From contig JALJCS010000015.1 of assembly GCA_023055355.1 (NCBI GenBank), positions 10,533,501 to 10,597,500 on the forward strand: 64,000 bases of DNA, in the 5' to 3' direction. The translations under genes and the position numbers were made by a program. The notes beneath the pieces were generated by a model. The model made no database searches. It was given only the letters and a program-made list of their open reading frames with translations, and had not been told where the DNA came from. This document shows, piece after piece, positions 51,715 through 61,560 of this stretch (the first letter of the stretch is position 1; each line of letters starts with the position of its first letter). This stretch comes from Agelaius tricolor (Eukaryota > Chordata > Aves > Passeriformes > Icteridae).

Positions 51715-51969
51715 CACCAAAGTGATGTGCTGCTTGCAAGGATCTTCTGCCATAAACTCTACCAAAGCAGCATGCTCCAGCAGCACAGTAACACATTAAC
51801 ACCAAAGTGATGTGCTGCTTGCAAGGATCTTCTGCCATAAACTCTACCAAAGCAGCATGCTCCAGCAGCACAATAACACATTAACACCAAAGTGATGTGC
51901 TGCTTGCAAGGATCTTCTGCCATAAACTCTACCAAAGCAGCATGCTCCAGCAGCACAGTAACACAGTAG
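51715..51969. repeat. 85-bp tandem triplication, nearly identical copies
   Basis: Copies start at 51715, 51800 and 51885 with CACCAAAGTGATGTGCTGCT and run through AGCAGCATGCTCCAGCAGCA. Copy 2 differs from copy 1 by one G-to-A change; copy 3 differs only in its last few bases (ACACAGTAGG instead of ACACATTAAC). Because 85 is not a multiple of three, the minus strand reads the copies in successive frames; two copies stay open in one 92-codon frame, ending in the third. The near identity points to recent expansion of what was a single-copy sequence. Confidence 0.95.
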
Positions 51970-53713
51970 GCCACTCCATAGGCAAAGAGAATGTCACATC
52001 TTTTTGGGTAACAATTCCATAGGCATTTCCAAGCCAATCCCCAGTCTACTGACAGATGTAGGAATTCAGGCTATTCATTTTCCTGAGACAGCTTTAGGAG
52101 CCAAGCTGTTTCCTTCCCTTCCTTTTTTCAAATTTTCTTTCTTTTTCCAAAGTCCTGGACTTCACCATGAATGATGAGTTCCAAATGATGACAGAATGTT
52201 ACCTTAAATGACTATCACTGTCTTCAATGGAAAAGACTCCAGGGAAGTATATTTATAAATATATGATGTTTTAATTCACCTACATATTAAACAAGCATCT
52301 TAAGACAGTGGAGCTGGTGCTGGATGGAGGAACAAAGGCAGAAGTGTGTGCTATAAATGTGGCAGCTCTGTCACTTCCTGGATACAACTACAGGGAGTGG
52401 ATCCTTACCCATCTGCAAAAATCAAGTTAGGAATCTCAAACCCTGCCAAAATTGTAATTGTTAGGGGTCATCTACTTTCAAAGCATCCTCCAGGACAGTC
52501 CTTCCTGGGATCCAGGTGAGAAAAATTGCTGATCAGTTCAGGCCTGATCCTTTGCTCTTGGATCTTGATGGTATTACTGTGATTTATTCAGTAATTAGTC
52601 CAGTTAATACCAGTTCATAATATAGTTTGCCCATACATATTTGCAGTGTCACTCATGGGACAAAAAATGCCCTCATGTAGATCTGAATAATAGACAGGTG
52701 TTTTTCTCTTTTGTTTCCTGAAGTTTGCTTAAATATTTTAGGCCAGTGCTGGAGTGATCACCTATGGAAGCTAACAGCATTGACCTCCTTTCCAAATGAC
52801 ATGTTGATTTAGGACTGCATGGTAAATCAGTTATATTATGACTAAGCCCACCTAAATTATTCTTTTACTTAACTCTACATATTATCTGTAGGTTTTTCTC
52901 TGTCAGGCTAACACTGTCACTGTGGCAAGTTCCCTTCACTTTAAAGCTCTTCTGGCTTTTACCAGGCAAAATTAATGTTATTATTAAGCTGTTGAATCCT
53001 AATGTAATTCATCTTAAAAACAGGCAGCTGCAAACAGTGCATATAAGGATGAGGAGCAAAGCTTGCCCTTACTGCACTCACAGGAACCCACCAGTAGCTA
53101 ATAGCACCACAATAGGGTTTGCTTGGGTCTGTAAAACAGTCTAGGAAATCTAGGACATAAAAGTAATATAAAATTGGATTAAGGGTATAAGAGGTGCTAA
53201 AATAACATTTCCAGGAAGCAAGAAAGACAGTTAAAACAGAATGCACTCACTATACAGAGGTAAATACAGAATTTTGAGAATACCTTCTATTATCCCTGTG
53301 AATATTCTCAGGAGGATAAGGAGGCTTTATATCACAGATAATTAAATGCAGGCTCTTTACTATTATATCTGTTGTATTCAAGAGAGCAGTAGGTTATAGG
53401 GCAATAGACTGAAATTAGATTTTAGCAGAACATGTGTCCTGACCTTTCTTTAAAGCAGATCTATTTACTTTATAATGCAGTTCATCTTGTAGGAACTGAT
53501 GTACTCATAGCCAGTGTAAAGGTTAAGACATATGCGACTCTTAAACCTTCTTGCTTCTAACTCTGACATAATTCTCTTTGTTTATATTGTGCAAAGAGAT
53601 ATTTTAAATAGCCAGCATGGAAAAGAATCTTTCTTTGTGGCTATGTTAATTTTGGCTATCGCAACATTTACACATCCAGTGGAGCAAATGCATTTCTGAA
53701 TTGCAAATCTAAT
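51970..53713. other. AT-rich unique sequence, no gene seen
   Basis: No coding exon recognised. At 52.54 kb, AGGCCTGATCCTTTGCTCTT might be the first bases of another GGGCCTGATC-type MITE, but the partner end is not visible. Confidence 0.55.
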
Positions 53714-53866
53714 GGGCCTGATCTTCCCAGTGTAAATCAGAGCAGCTCTGCTGAAACAAATACTGAAACCAATGAAATTTCACTGATTTATATCTAGGTA
53801 CCTAACTTGGAGCTTAAATGGATTAAAGCCAGATTTACATGATTGTGAGCGATAAGATCTTGGCCT
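53714..53866. mobile_element. Ancient palindromic MITE-like remnant
   Basis: Begins GGGCCTGATCTTCCCAGTG; a degraded inverse end, AAGATCTTGGCC, lies at 53855-53866. An exact inner stem TAAATCAG (53733-53740) and CTGATTTA (53783-53790) is present, with CAGTG and CACTG beside it. This is the layout of the sauropsid GGGCC.GAT...ATC.GGCCC palindromic family also seen at 14.19 kb. The part after 53795 is less certain and may be a second piece. Confidence 0.5.
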
Positions 53867-53886
53867 TGTGCATTTTGATACATTAT

Positions 53887-53975
53887 GGGCCAGATTGTGA
53901 ATCCCTTATGTCAGTGGCACAACTTGCATGAGAAAGTGCTCACCAATGTGGCTGTGGGCTGCACAATCTGGCTCT
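53887..53975. mobile_element. 89-bp palindromic MITE-like element
   Basis: The terminal inverted repeats are exact over 11 bp: GCCAGATTGTG at 53889-53899 and CACAATCTGGC at 53962-53972, preceded by GG and followed by TC. The interior is only partly self-complementary. It starts about 20 bp after the previous remnant, so the two are neighbours or parts of one composite insertion. Confidence 0.6.
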
Positions 53976-55740
53976 GTATTACACAGATGTAAACAAGTTA
54001 CCAAGAGAAAGTTATTAAGTGGCTTTGATGATCTCATAAATAAACATGTCATGACACTTAAGTAGCTTTAATAGTATCAGAACCACAAGAAATATGAACA
54101 GTCCTATATTACAGATGTCCTGTGTTGTAGTCCTTAAACAAAATTGATGAGAGTTGATTCAACTATATCATGCCATGATTCTGGATACCATTTGATTTGC
54201 AGAGAAAAAACAGCATAAAACAGGACAATGTCACACTATACAATGCAAATAGGAGGTTTTTCCCATTGCTCTTACTCCTCTTACTATTGTTGTCGATTTA
54301 TCTCCAAAAATCTCTTTCCCTTCACATGTGATTTTATTTTTCCTCTTGATCTTATCTGCCTCAATGTAATTCATCTTTCTAGCAAGATCTCCACATTTTG
54401 AGCACTACATTTTTGGGTTTTTCTGCATTTGGTAAATTCTCTATTAATTCTGCTATTAATTTAACACTAAAGTATATAACAGACCCTATAAGTCCGTGTG
54501 CATGCATATTTCACTGACATTAATACACATATATTAACAAATCCTGATTCTATATACATCACAATGACTAATTCACAAGAAACGTGGTCATAAATTTAAG
54601 CAGCGACAGCCTCCAAAGTCATCAGAGGTACACCCCAAAATGCATGGCCACCCATAGAGCCACTACCATGGCTTAGCAGGAAAAGGCTTTGGGATGGGAT
54701 GTTCTGCATCCACTCAGGCCCTGTGCAATCACAGTGCCATAACACATCCCTTACTCAGCAGAAGGTGACAGCTTTTCTTTTTATTGAATCAGCTCATTTT
54801 CTATGTCTGTAGCTGCTAACCACTAAACACTGCATAACACTCCTACCCAAATGTGTGGGTCTCTCTAGTAACAGCAGCATGAACAATAAATACCAAAAAA
54901 AAATTGAACTAAATAGCATTTTTCTTTCAGAAAAGTAGCATTCATTTTAGGGAAGTGTCCATTGAACCTACTCTGTTTGACCATTTGGATAATGATCAAA
55001 ATTTGCAGCATGCAGGGATAATACTTGAACCTTCAATTGGTTGGGAGAGGAAAGCAAAGGACAGCACCTCAGCAACTTCTCAAAAACTGCTGCAAGCAAA
55101 GCAAAAGAAGATTTTTACCAAAAAAAAGCATTTGTAAACAAAAGAGCAGCTATGAGATTGGCTAACAGGGCCTCCTGGAGATGCTGTGCACTTCAAACTC
55201 ATCCCACCCAAAAGCTGCTTGTCCTGGACCAGGAATCGGTCACTTCCCAAGTACCCAGCTCAGAGCACATTCACCAGCACTGGCACCTCATGGGGCTGGA
55301 AATACAGTTCCCAAGGAGCATTCTGTCTGTCTCAACAATTACTCTGAAAAATCTGTTTCCATTTAAGTCAAAGGACATTCCAAACAAAGCTAAAGTAACT
55401 GGAATAAACAAAATAGAAAGCTAGAGGCGTAATGTGTTGTGCATCTACACAGCAACACAAAATTTTACCTTAATCTTTCTGAGAAATATAAAAAAATATG
55501 TCTTAGAGAAATAATTATTTTTTAAAAAATTCCTTATCTTAGTTTTGTAGCTAATATGGTCATTCCCCTCATTCATAGCATGGAATGCATACAAATTTCA
55601 GATTCTAGTCTTTTAAACCAAAGAAGAAAGCAATAAGCAGTAAAACTAGGAGGTTTCAAGGGGAGAGTGTGGCCCAATAGCTCTGTTCTGACATGATATG
55701 ATAAATATCGATTCACTGGGCTGTTAGGCCTTTCTACTGG
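53976..55740. other. AT-rich unique sequence, no gene seen
   Basis: The 127-codon forward frame at 55.04-55.42 kb has no recognisable domain and a composition like its surroundings. No repeat family or RNA gene seen. Confidence 0.55.
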
Positions 55741-57060
55741 ATTATCCCAAGTCAGTTTTTATTACTGTGTGCAGAGACACACAGAGCTGTACCACAGGGC
55801 TCCCACAGCCAGCAAACACAGCAGCAGCGTGGAGTCCCAGCCCTGTGGGCACTGCACAGCAGCAGCACTGGAGCCTCCTGCAGAACCTGCCCCCTCCCAG
55901 CAGAGCTGGGGAGTGCCACTGAAGGCTTATGGCAAGACCAGAAAATTCTCCTCCTGGAAAATGCAGGCCCATGTAGCAGCTGAGCTCATCGAATTAGCTG
56001 GTACTGAGCCATGCATGCAGGCACACAGAGAAAGGAAGGGCCAGGGAAGGGTGTTTGGCAGGAACACTTGCTCACTGCATATTTTTTTCAAACCAGGGGA
56101 AGTAAAAGATGATTTTAAAAGATAACCCCAGGTGGGAGTTTCATTACTGCCTGCTCAGCTCTATGGGCAACTGGTCTCTCAGCAGCAGCTCTAGTTCCTC
56201 TGATAGTCCCATCTTTGTCACACCTCCTTCATTTTATGGCTACTCAAGTGAAGATGTGTACCTTGCTAATGCCCTTCAAGAAAGGGGAGAACAATCCTAG
56301 GGTTCTGTGCAAGAACCAGACTTCAGAGAAAGCCCTTAAATATTTTGATGGAGCAGTGCCTTTTACCAGGAACACCACCACAATAAAAACCTCTGTTGGT
56401 TAATAAATACAGCTGCATCCTTACCACTACCACCCCTGCTGCAGAAATGGAAATTTGGAGGCTTGAAACTGTGAATTTTTCTCTTGATACCACCAAGCAC
56501 TGAAGAGAGGGGCCCTAACAGCAACACACAGGGTTTTCCTGCAGCATCTTCTCTGGGTACCGAGACACCAAGGCTCCTGGCATGACCTTAAACTCTGCCC
56601 CTGCAACAGGAGGCAAAACAGCAGAGACAGAAACTCCCTCTTTTCCCTCAGAACAAAGCTTTGCTGGCAGAGGGATGCTCTGTCCTGGAGTGAGGAAGCA
56701 GCTCTGAGAGGAGCCAGCCCGTGCCAGGGCTGCAGTGTGAGTCCATGGGTGAGGAGCAGCCTCAGCAGCAGCACAGGGCGCTCTGTGCTCCCCCATGGCA
56801 GCTCCTGCTGCTCCTGCTGCTGCTCAGGCACCAGGGAGCTTTTCCTGGGAGCAGCCACGAGCACAGGGTGCCTGGGGAAAGGCCCTGCAGCCCCTGCACG
56901 GGTGCCTCTCCTTTCCCTCCTCTCTCCTTTCCTGATGTCCCCCTGAAGTTTCTAAACTCACCCATTCTCCTTCCTCAGAGGAAGGCACACAAGGGCTGCA
57001 TTATGCACTGGGAGATAAGGGAAATGGTGAATCATGAAAACCAGTAATTAATGCTGAAAT
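55741..57060. other. GC-richer interval with overlapping frames
   Basis: Overlapping frames of 60-145 codons lie on both strands at 55.74-56.1 and 56.4-57.05 kb. The only one with a feature is a forward frame from ATG 56745 to 57047: a Leu run of eight residues encoded by CTC/CTG repeats at 56801-56825 looks like a signal-peptide core followed by Ala-Phe-Pro-Gly. The Leu run is explained by the trinucleotide repeat, nothing downstream resembles a known secreted protein, and the sequence near 56.9-56.98 kb (long pyrimidine tract ending TCCTCAG) would be an intron end rather than coding. I do not call a gene. Confidence 0.5.
56801..56825. repeat. CTG/CTC trinucleotide run
   Basis: GCTCCTGCTGCTCCTGCTGC continues as TGCTC. 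It encodes the Leu run mentioned in the surrounding interval. Confidence 0.8.
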
Positions 57061-57960
57061 GCCATATGTGGTGGTGTTTTTAAATACATTGCATAAGATT
57101 AGTGTTTTCTATAGATTTTTTTTTTCCAATAAAAGACTAGTCTTTCTCTTAAAGCTAAAATAAAAAGCAAACTCTGAAACAGCAGCAAAAACCACAAGCC
57201 TTATAATCATTCTCAGTAATGCAATTTTGAGTTCCACAAAAATTTACTTATTCTGGCAAAGTCCAAAACTGTGGAGTAATTACCACTGGCATAAGGGATA
57301 TCTGTACTGATTTTAATGTGAGCAAAATGGCTTCTGCAGTGTTCTAAGAGGAAAAGTAGATATATTGTGGAAGAAGCTTTACATAATAACCTTTTTGTAA
57401 AGCTTGGATGGCAAGATGATTCTGTAAGACACTGAAGTCACATGTCATTAATCAGAAATGACAGTCTTTATTCACGTATATTTGACTGAAACTGCATAAT
57501 TTTAGCCTCCAATAGCCCTGAATAAATGACCTTAAGTATAGCACTTTTTCAAATTGACAATGATTGATGATGGACCAAAAAATTATGAACCCTGAAGAAG
57601 TAAACATGAAAAATAGACAAACCCCTTAGTATCACACAGATTTCTTGTTTGCACTTTTCCAATTCTTTCACTCATTTTTATCTCTATAACCTTGCTCATC
57701 ATGCTCTAATCATTTTTATACTGCTGCATTTGTTACATTTTGCCTGCAGTGCCCCCACACTAAACCCTGAGCTCGCTGAAAGATTCATTCAGATAAATGG
57801 AATTGATTTCATATTTTCCCATTCATGAAAAGAGTCTTTAAAGTTAGAAACTCTTTATGCAGAACAAAACTAAAGAAACTGATTACTTCTAGGCAGCATT
57901 TATCTACATCTCTTGACAAAACTACAGAGCACTTATTCACGTGAGCAGCATTCCTTACAC
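57061..57960. other. AT-rich unique sequence, no gene seen
   Basis: Contains a T10 run near 57.12 kb; otherwise nothing recognisable. Confidence 0.6.
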
Positions 57961-58600
57961 AATGAGAGGTTAACCAGCCTCAGCAGAGCTGCTGCAGCGG
58001 CCCTTTAGCTTCCAACTCCCTTTTACAAACAAAAACCACCTGACTGACCATGGGATAAATAACATAAACAATGTTCTCTAAGGAATTAAAACCCCACCCT
58101 ATTGATCCTTTTACAAACCACTTTATGCTCACACTAATTGAGGAAACAGTAAAGAGAAACCAGAACCTAATTAAATTCGTTGTGCATAAACTGGTCCAAT
58201 CTGTAGCAGCATCCACTGCTGGAATTAATCAGTGAGCCCACCTCAGACCCAGCACTGTGCCTCAGCACCAGCTGACGTTCCTTACATGGAGAGGACACAG
58301 GGATGAGCCTGGAGTTAAACTCAGTTTTTATACCTTCCCCAGAGGGTCTGCTTGTCCTGGAGCCTGAGTTTATGGCCTGACATCTGCATGGGGACAGCGT
58401 GAACAGGACCCTGTGGCAGAGGGGGTTCACCCACTTGCTGACAGGACTGGTCTGTCTCTCTGTGACCCACCAGGATGGGACCAGCTGGGAGATGGGAGAA
58501 GGACAAGTGCTGCCCTGCACCTATTCCCTCTGCAGCCAGTCACTCAGCAGGACACGGTTTCTGATTTCAGATGGGCTTTCGATGGTTTAGCGTACAAAAC
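57961..58600 (-). mobile_element. TATA-bearing LTR-like or promoter-like segment, minus strand
   Basis: On the minus strand a GC-rich upstream part (58.34-58.56 kb) leads to GGTATAAAAACTG with the TATA box at plus 58325-58332, then a moderately GC-rich leader. A frame of 117 codons crosses it, which argues against reading that frame as protein. The arrangement suits an LTR promoter of an endogenous retrovirus, or a stray TATA box. Neither LTR end nor poly(A) signal is placed. Confidence 0.25.
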
Positions 58601-59509
58601 AGATTTCATAGCATGAGATTACTGGCTGAGCAAGAGGAAAGCCAGTGGCTTGCAAAATGTAAAAATATTTGGATGCATCTTGTAATTCACCTCCTTACAA
58701 GAAGCTTTAACATCTAAAGATTAAAATGGAAATAGGTGTGGCCCTATATTCTTCCCTCAGACCAAGTATTGGCCAGGTAGGAGCATTACCCAGAGGTCAC
58801 CAGAGCCCTGCTGTCACTGGGGCTGGTGGCTGGGCTGATCCATCACAGAGGGTTTGATCTCCCTCTCAGTCCACATGGCTGAGTGTGTGGCAGTGGTTTG
58901 TCGTCCTGGCAACTGAAACACAGCTCTAGATGCTGCTTTTATCTGGTGCTGTACAACAACACAAATCCCTTCTGTCTGTCAGGCTTAAATGAAAATTTTT
59001 GGGGTTTGGTTCAGTTTTCTGGAGGGTTTTTCAGTAAAAAATTCTTGGTTTTACTAAGAGCTGACAGTTGTTGTGAAGGTAAAGATGAGCTTTAAAACTT
59101 TCAGTTGGTATTAATTCACTGTATTCCAAAGCTTTGAACTGATTCTGCGAGATAAAAATTCTGCAACATTTTATTAAGAGCACACTGATGCCCGTGCTGC
59201 TAGACTGTATAAAATGAAAGGCTTTTATTAGCACTTTTCCCTAGCACGAGAGTGACTTTCATATTGGATTAATACAGCTAATATTGCCACTGCATTATCA
59301 CTTCATGAAAATTTGCTAATGAGATTTGAAATTGCTTAATGAAAATATCCCAGTTCTCCCTAACACCAACCCTGCTGACCACCTGCCAGGAGCTGGCCTG
59401 CAGGGCCACTGCAGAGGTGGGGAGCGAGCACCTGATGCCAGGAGAGGCAAACTTTGATTTTCTCCCACACTGCAGCATGCAATAACATTGCACATCAGGA
59501 TCCCCTGAG
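58601..59509. other. Unique sequence, no gene seen
   Basis: AT-rich; short frames only; no repeat recognised. Confidence 0.6.
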
Positions 59510-59851
59510 TTCCACCCCGCCGGCCTCGCTCAGGGCTTCACGCGGCGTGACAGAAGGGACACGGTGGAATCCAGAGCAGTAAACTCTGAGGCTGCTGCCT
59601 CATCAAAGCACTCCTGCAACGAGGCTGAGTGCCGTGATCAACAGTCCTGGTCTGCTGAATCCTGGCCCCACACCTCTCTCCAAACTGGGGTGGCCAGACC
59701 ATGCTGCCACCGTGTGCCCCCAAAAGCCATAGGCCACCAGAGTACGTGGGGACATGCCCTGCCAACAGGACCTGTACTTCAAAATAAAAATTAAAACAAA
59801 AAAAAACAAAAAAAAAAAACAAACAAAAAAAAAAAAAAAAAACCCAAACCC
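59510..59851 (+). mobile_element. Possible retroposed copy: CpG-rich body, AATAAA, A-rich tail
   Basis: The first 130 bp hold about nine CpGs (CCCGCCGGCCTCGC, TTCACGCGGCGTGAC, ACACGG, CAACGAGG, GCCGTG) in otherwise CpG-depleted DNA. About 150 bp on, AATAAA (59783-59788) leads into an A-rich tail with C interruptions to 59842. Body, poly(A) signal and tail on one strand is the pattern of a retroposed transcript. No parent gene is recognised and flanking duplications are not evident, so a CpG-rich unique element next to an A-rich microsatellite remains possible. Confidence 0.4.
59781..59851 (+). repeat. A-rich tract with C interruptions
   Basis: Runs of up to 18 A separated by single C, with AAACCCAAACCC at the end. 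Gives a meaningless poly-Lys/Asn frame. Confidence 0.9.
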
Positions 59852-61436
59852 AGAACCAACAGCAGCAAAAGTTGTTCCCTGCTGTTTTCTTGGAACAGTT
59901 TCCACTTTGGGGTCTATTTTCAGTTTTAAGCTTAGCTGGTCCCACTTTGCTGTTCCTTGCCCAGAGAAGGCAAACAATGGCTTGGGAACTTGCCTAATAG
60001 CTGCACTTCTGCATTTGCAAGAGGGGAGATCTTGGAGACACTTACCAGTGCTCAGGAGCGCTTTGGGACTAAAAAGCCATCCCTACAAATATACAGCCCA
60101 GGTCCACAGATTTGCAACAGATCCATTGAAAAGGAGCACTTCTCACTGGCTATCTGACTTCTCTGGTAAGCAATAAAGCTCCATTTTTTCTCCTCATTTC
60201 CAGCTGTCACAGTTTTCTACCAGGCCTTGAAGACAAGGAGAAGGAAAGCTGGAAAAGTCTTGGTCATAATTCTGCATTCCCTGGCACATTTCTCAGCTGT
60301 GGAATTGTGCAACAGAGGAATCTGTCCTGGGGTGTCTGCTTTTCTCCTGCCATGTGTCATGGCTTGTATGACTGAATCCAATGCCCAGTGAAACAAAAAA
60401 GAGCCCTCACTGTAGGAGGCATTTGTGCTGCTGGTAGCAGAGGGAAGAGCTCTGTGCAGGCAGCAGTGCTGTGCTCCAGCAAGTGCTGAATGCCAGTGTT
60501 TATCTGGCAGGAATCTGGAGCACCTGAATTTCTCTTTTGGTTTCTGAGTCTTTTCTTTTTTTATTGATTGATTTATTGATCTATTACTAGCTTTTCATCC
60601 AAGTGAAAAGCTTACAGGAAAGAGCCACTATGCAGTTTAAAAACAGATTAGTGAGCAGATGTTCATCTAATCCAAGAACCCACCAGGAATCTTTGTTTAT
60701 TATTGGATTACATTTAGGCCACAAGAAAGATAAAGCTGCTTCTAGAGTGTGCATGTATAATGCATATCAGGGCCATCCTACTGCAGGTTTTAATGGAGAA
60801 ACCCCAATTTTGGACACATAACCACAATAATAGGCAAGCCTAGGTCAAGTAGTTCTACTTTCAAACTCAGCTCCTTGTGCCACTCAGATTCTCACCAGCA
60901 GAGATTCACCAACGCCCCAGAAACATCTGATGTCTGGCTGAGAGCCATTAGGACTTGTTTCCAAGATTAGAGTCCAGACCATTTTAGATTTTCTCTGTGG
61001 TTTCTTTTCACACCTCCACAGGTTGGTATGATTTCACAGCACTTGTTGGAAACATATACACCTTGATTTTAGCACTATGCCAAAGGCAGATGGTTAATTG
61101 GTTATGTCATTAAGGAGCCAATCCCCAGCACAAAAGGCATAAACAAAGTTACATGAATCAATGTTAATGAAATACTAAAACAAGGACTCCCAAACAGTCT
61201 ACATGTATTGATCAGACATGGAAAACCACAGAACCAAGCAAAACCCCAGCCCCCTGAGCCAACTTCCAGCATGGCAACTGAGGGACTCAGAGCTCCTTAT
61301 TCTCATTTACACAAAGGTTTCTGAGGCACCACTCTGGCAACAGAAAAATACCTCAAAGGGGATATAAATATTCAATCCTTAAGGTCCATTTACATTGTTG
61401 GAGGGGTGTAAAATGGCTTTAGGGTAAAAGAGAATT
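59852..61436. other. Unique sequence, no gene seen
   Basis: The 140-codon forward frame reaching 60176 starts inside the A-rich tract and is Lys-rich only for that reason. No other coding sign. (TTGATT)-like words at 60.56 kb are low complexity. Confidence 0.55.
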
Positions 61437-61560
61437 AAGATAATAGATTTTAGGGGCAGAAGGGATTCCTGTGATTACTTAGTCTGACCATAGAGTTTTA
61501 CTCAATAATTCATTTGTTGAGTTGATGCCTTCTGGTAGCAGGAGTGCATCTCAGTACCAC
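61437..61560 (-). mobile_element. CR1-type LINE 3' tail fragment, minus strand
   Basis: The plus strand reads ATAGATTTTAGGGGCAGAAG then GGATTCCTGTGATTACTTAG and TCTGACCATAGAG. This matches the inverted 3' end of ancient CR1-type elements as I remember it (ATAGATTTTA.GGCCAGAAGGGACC..TATGATCATCTAGTCTGACC, followed by CATAGAA.TTCACCCA). The element's 3' end would be at about 61437, with its body running to higher coordinates; how far is unclear. No reverse-transcriptase sequence is seen. Confidence 0.55.

Noticed and set aside
52541..52575. AGGCCTGATCC as start of another palindromic MITE
   Set aside because: No matching inverted end found nearby.
55041..55424. 127-codon forward frame
   Set aside because: No motif; length is within chance for this composition and window size.
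56427..56864. 145-codon minus-strand frame
   Set aside because: Lies in a GC-rich interval with equally long frames on the other strand and includes the CAG repeat; no domain recognised.
59754..60176. 140-codon Lys-rich forward frame
   Set aside because: Its first third is the A-rich tract; the remainder has no recognisable domain.
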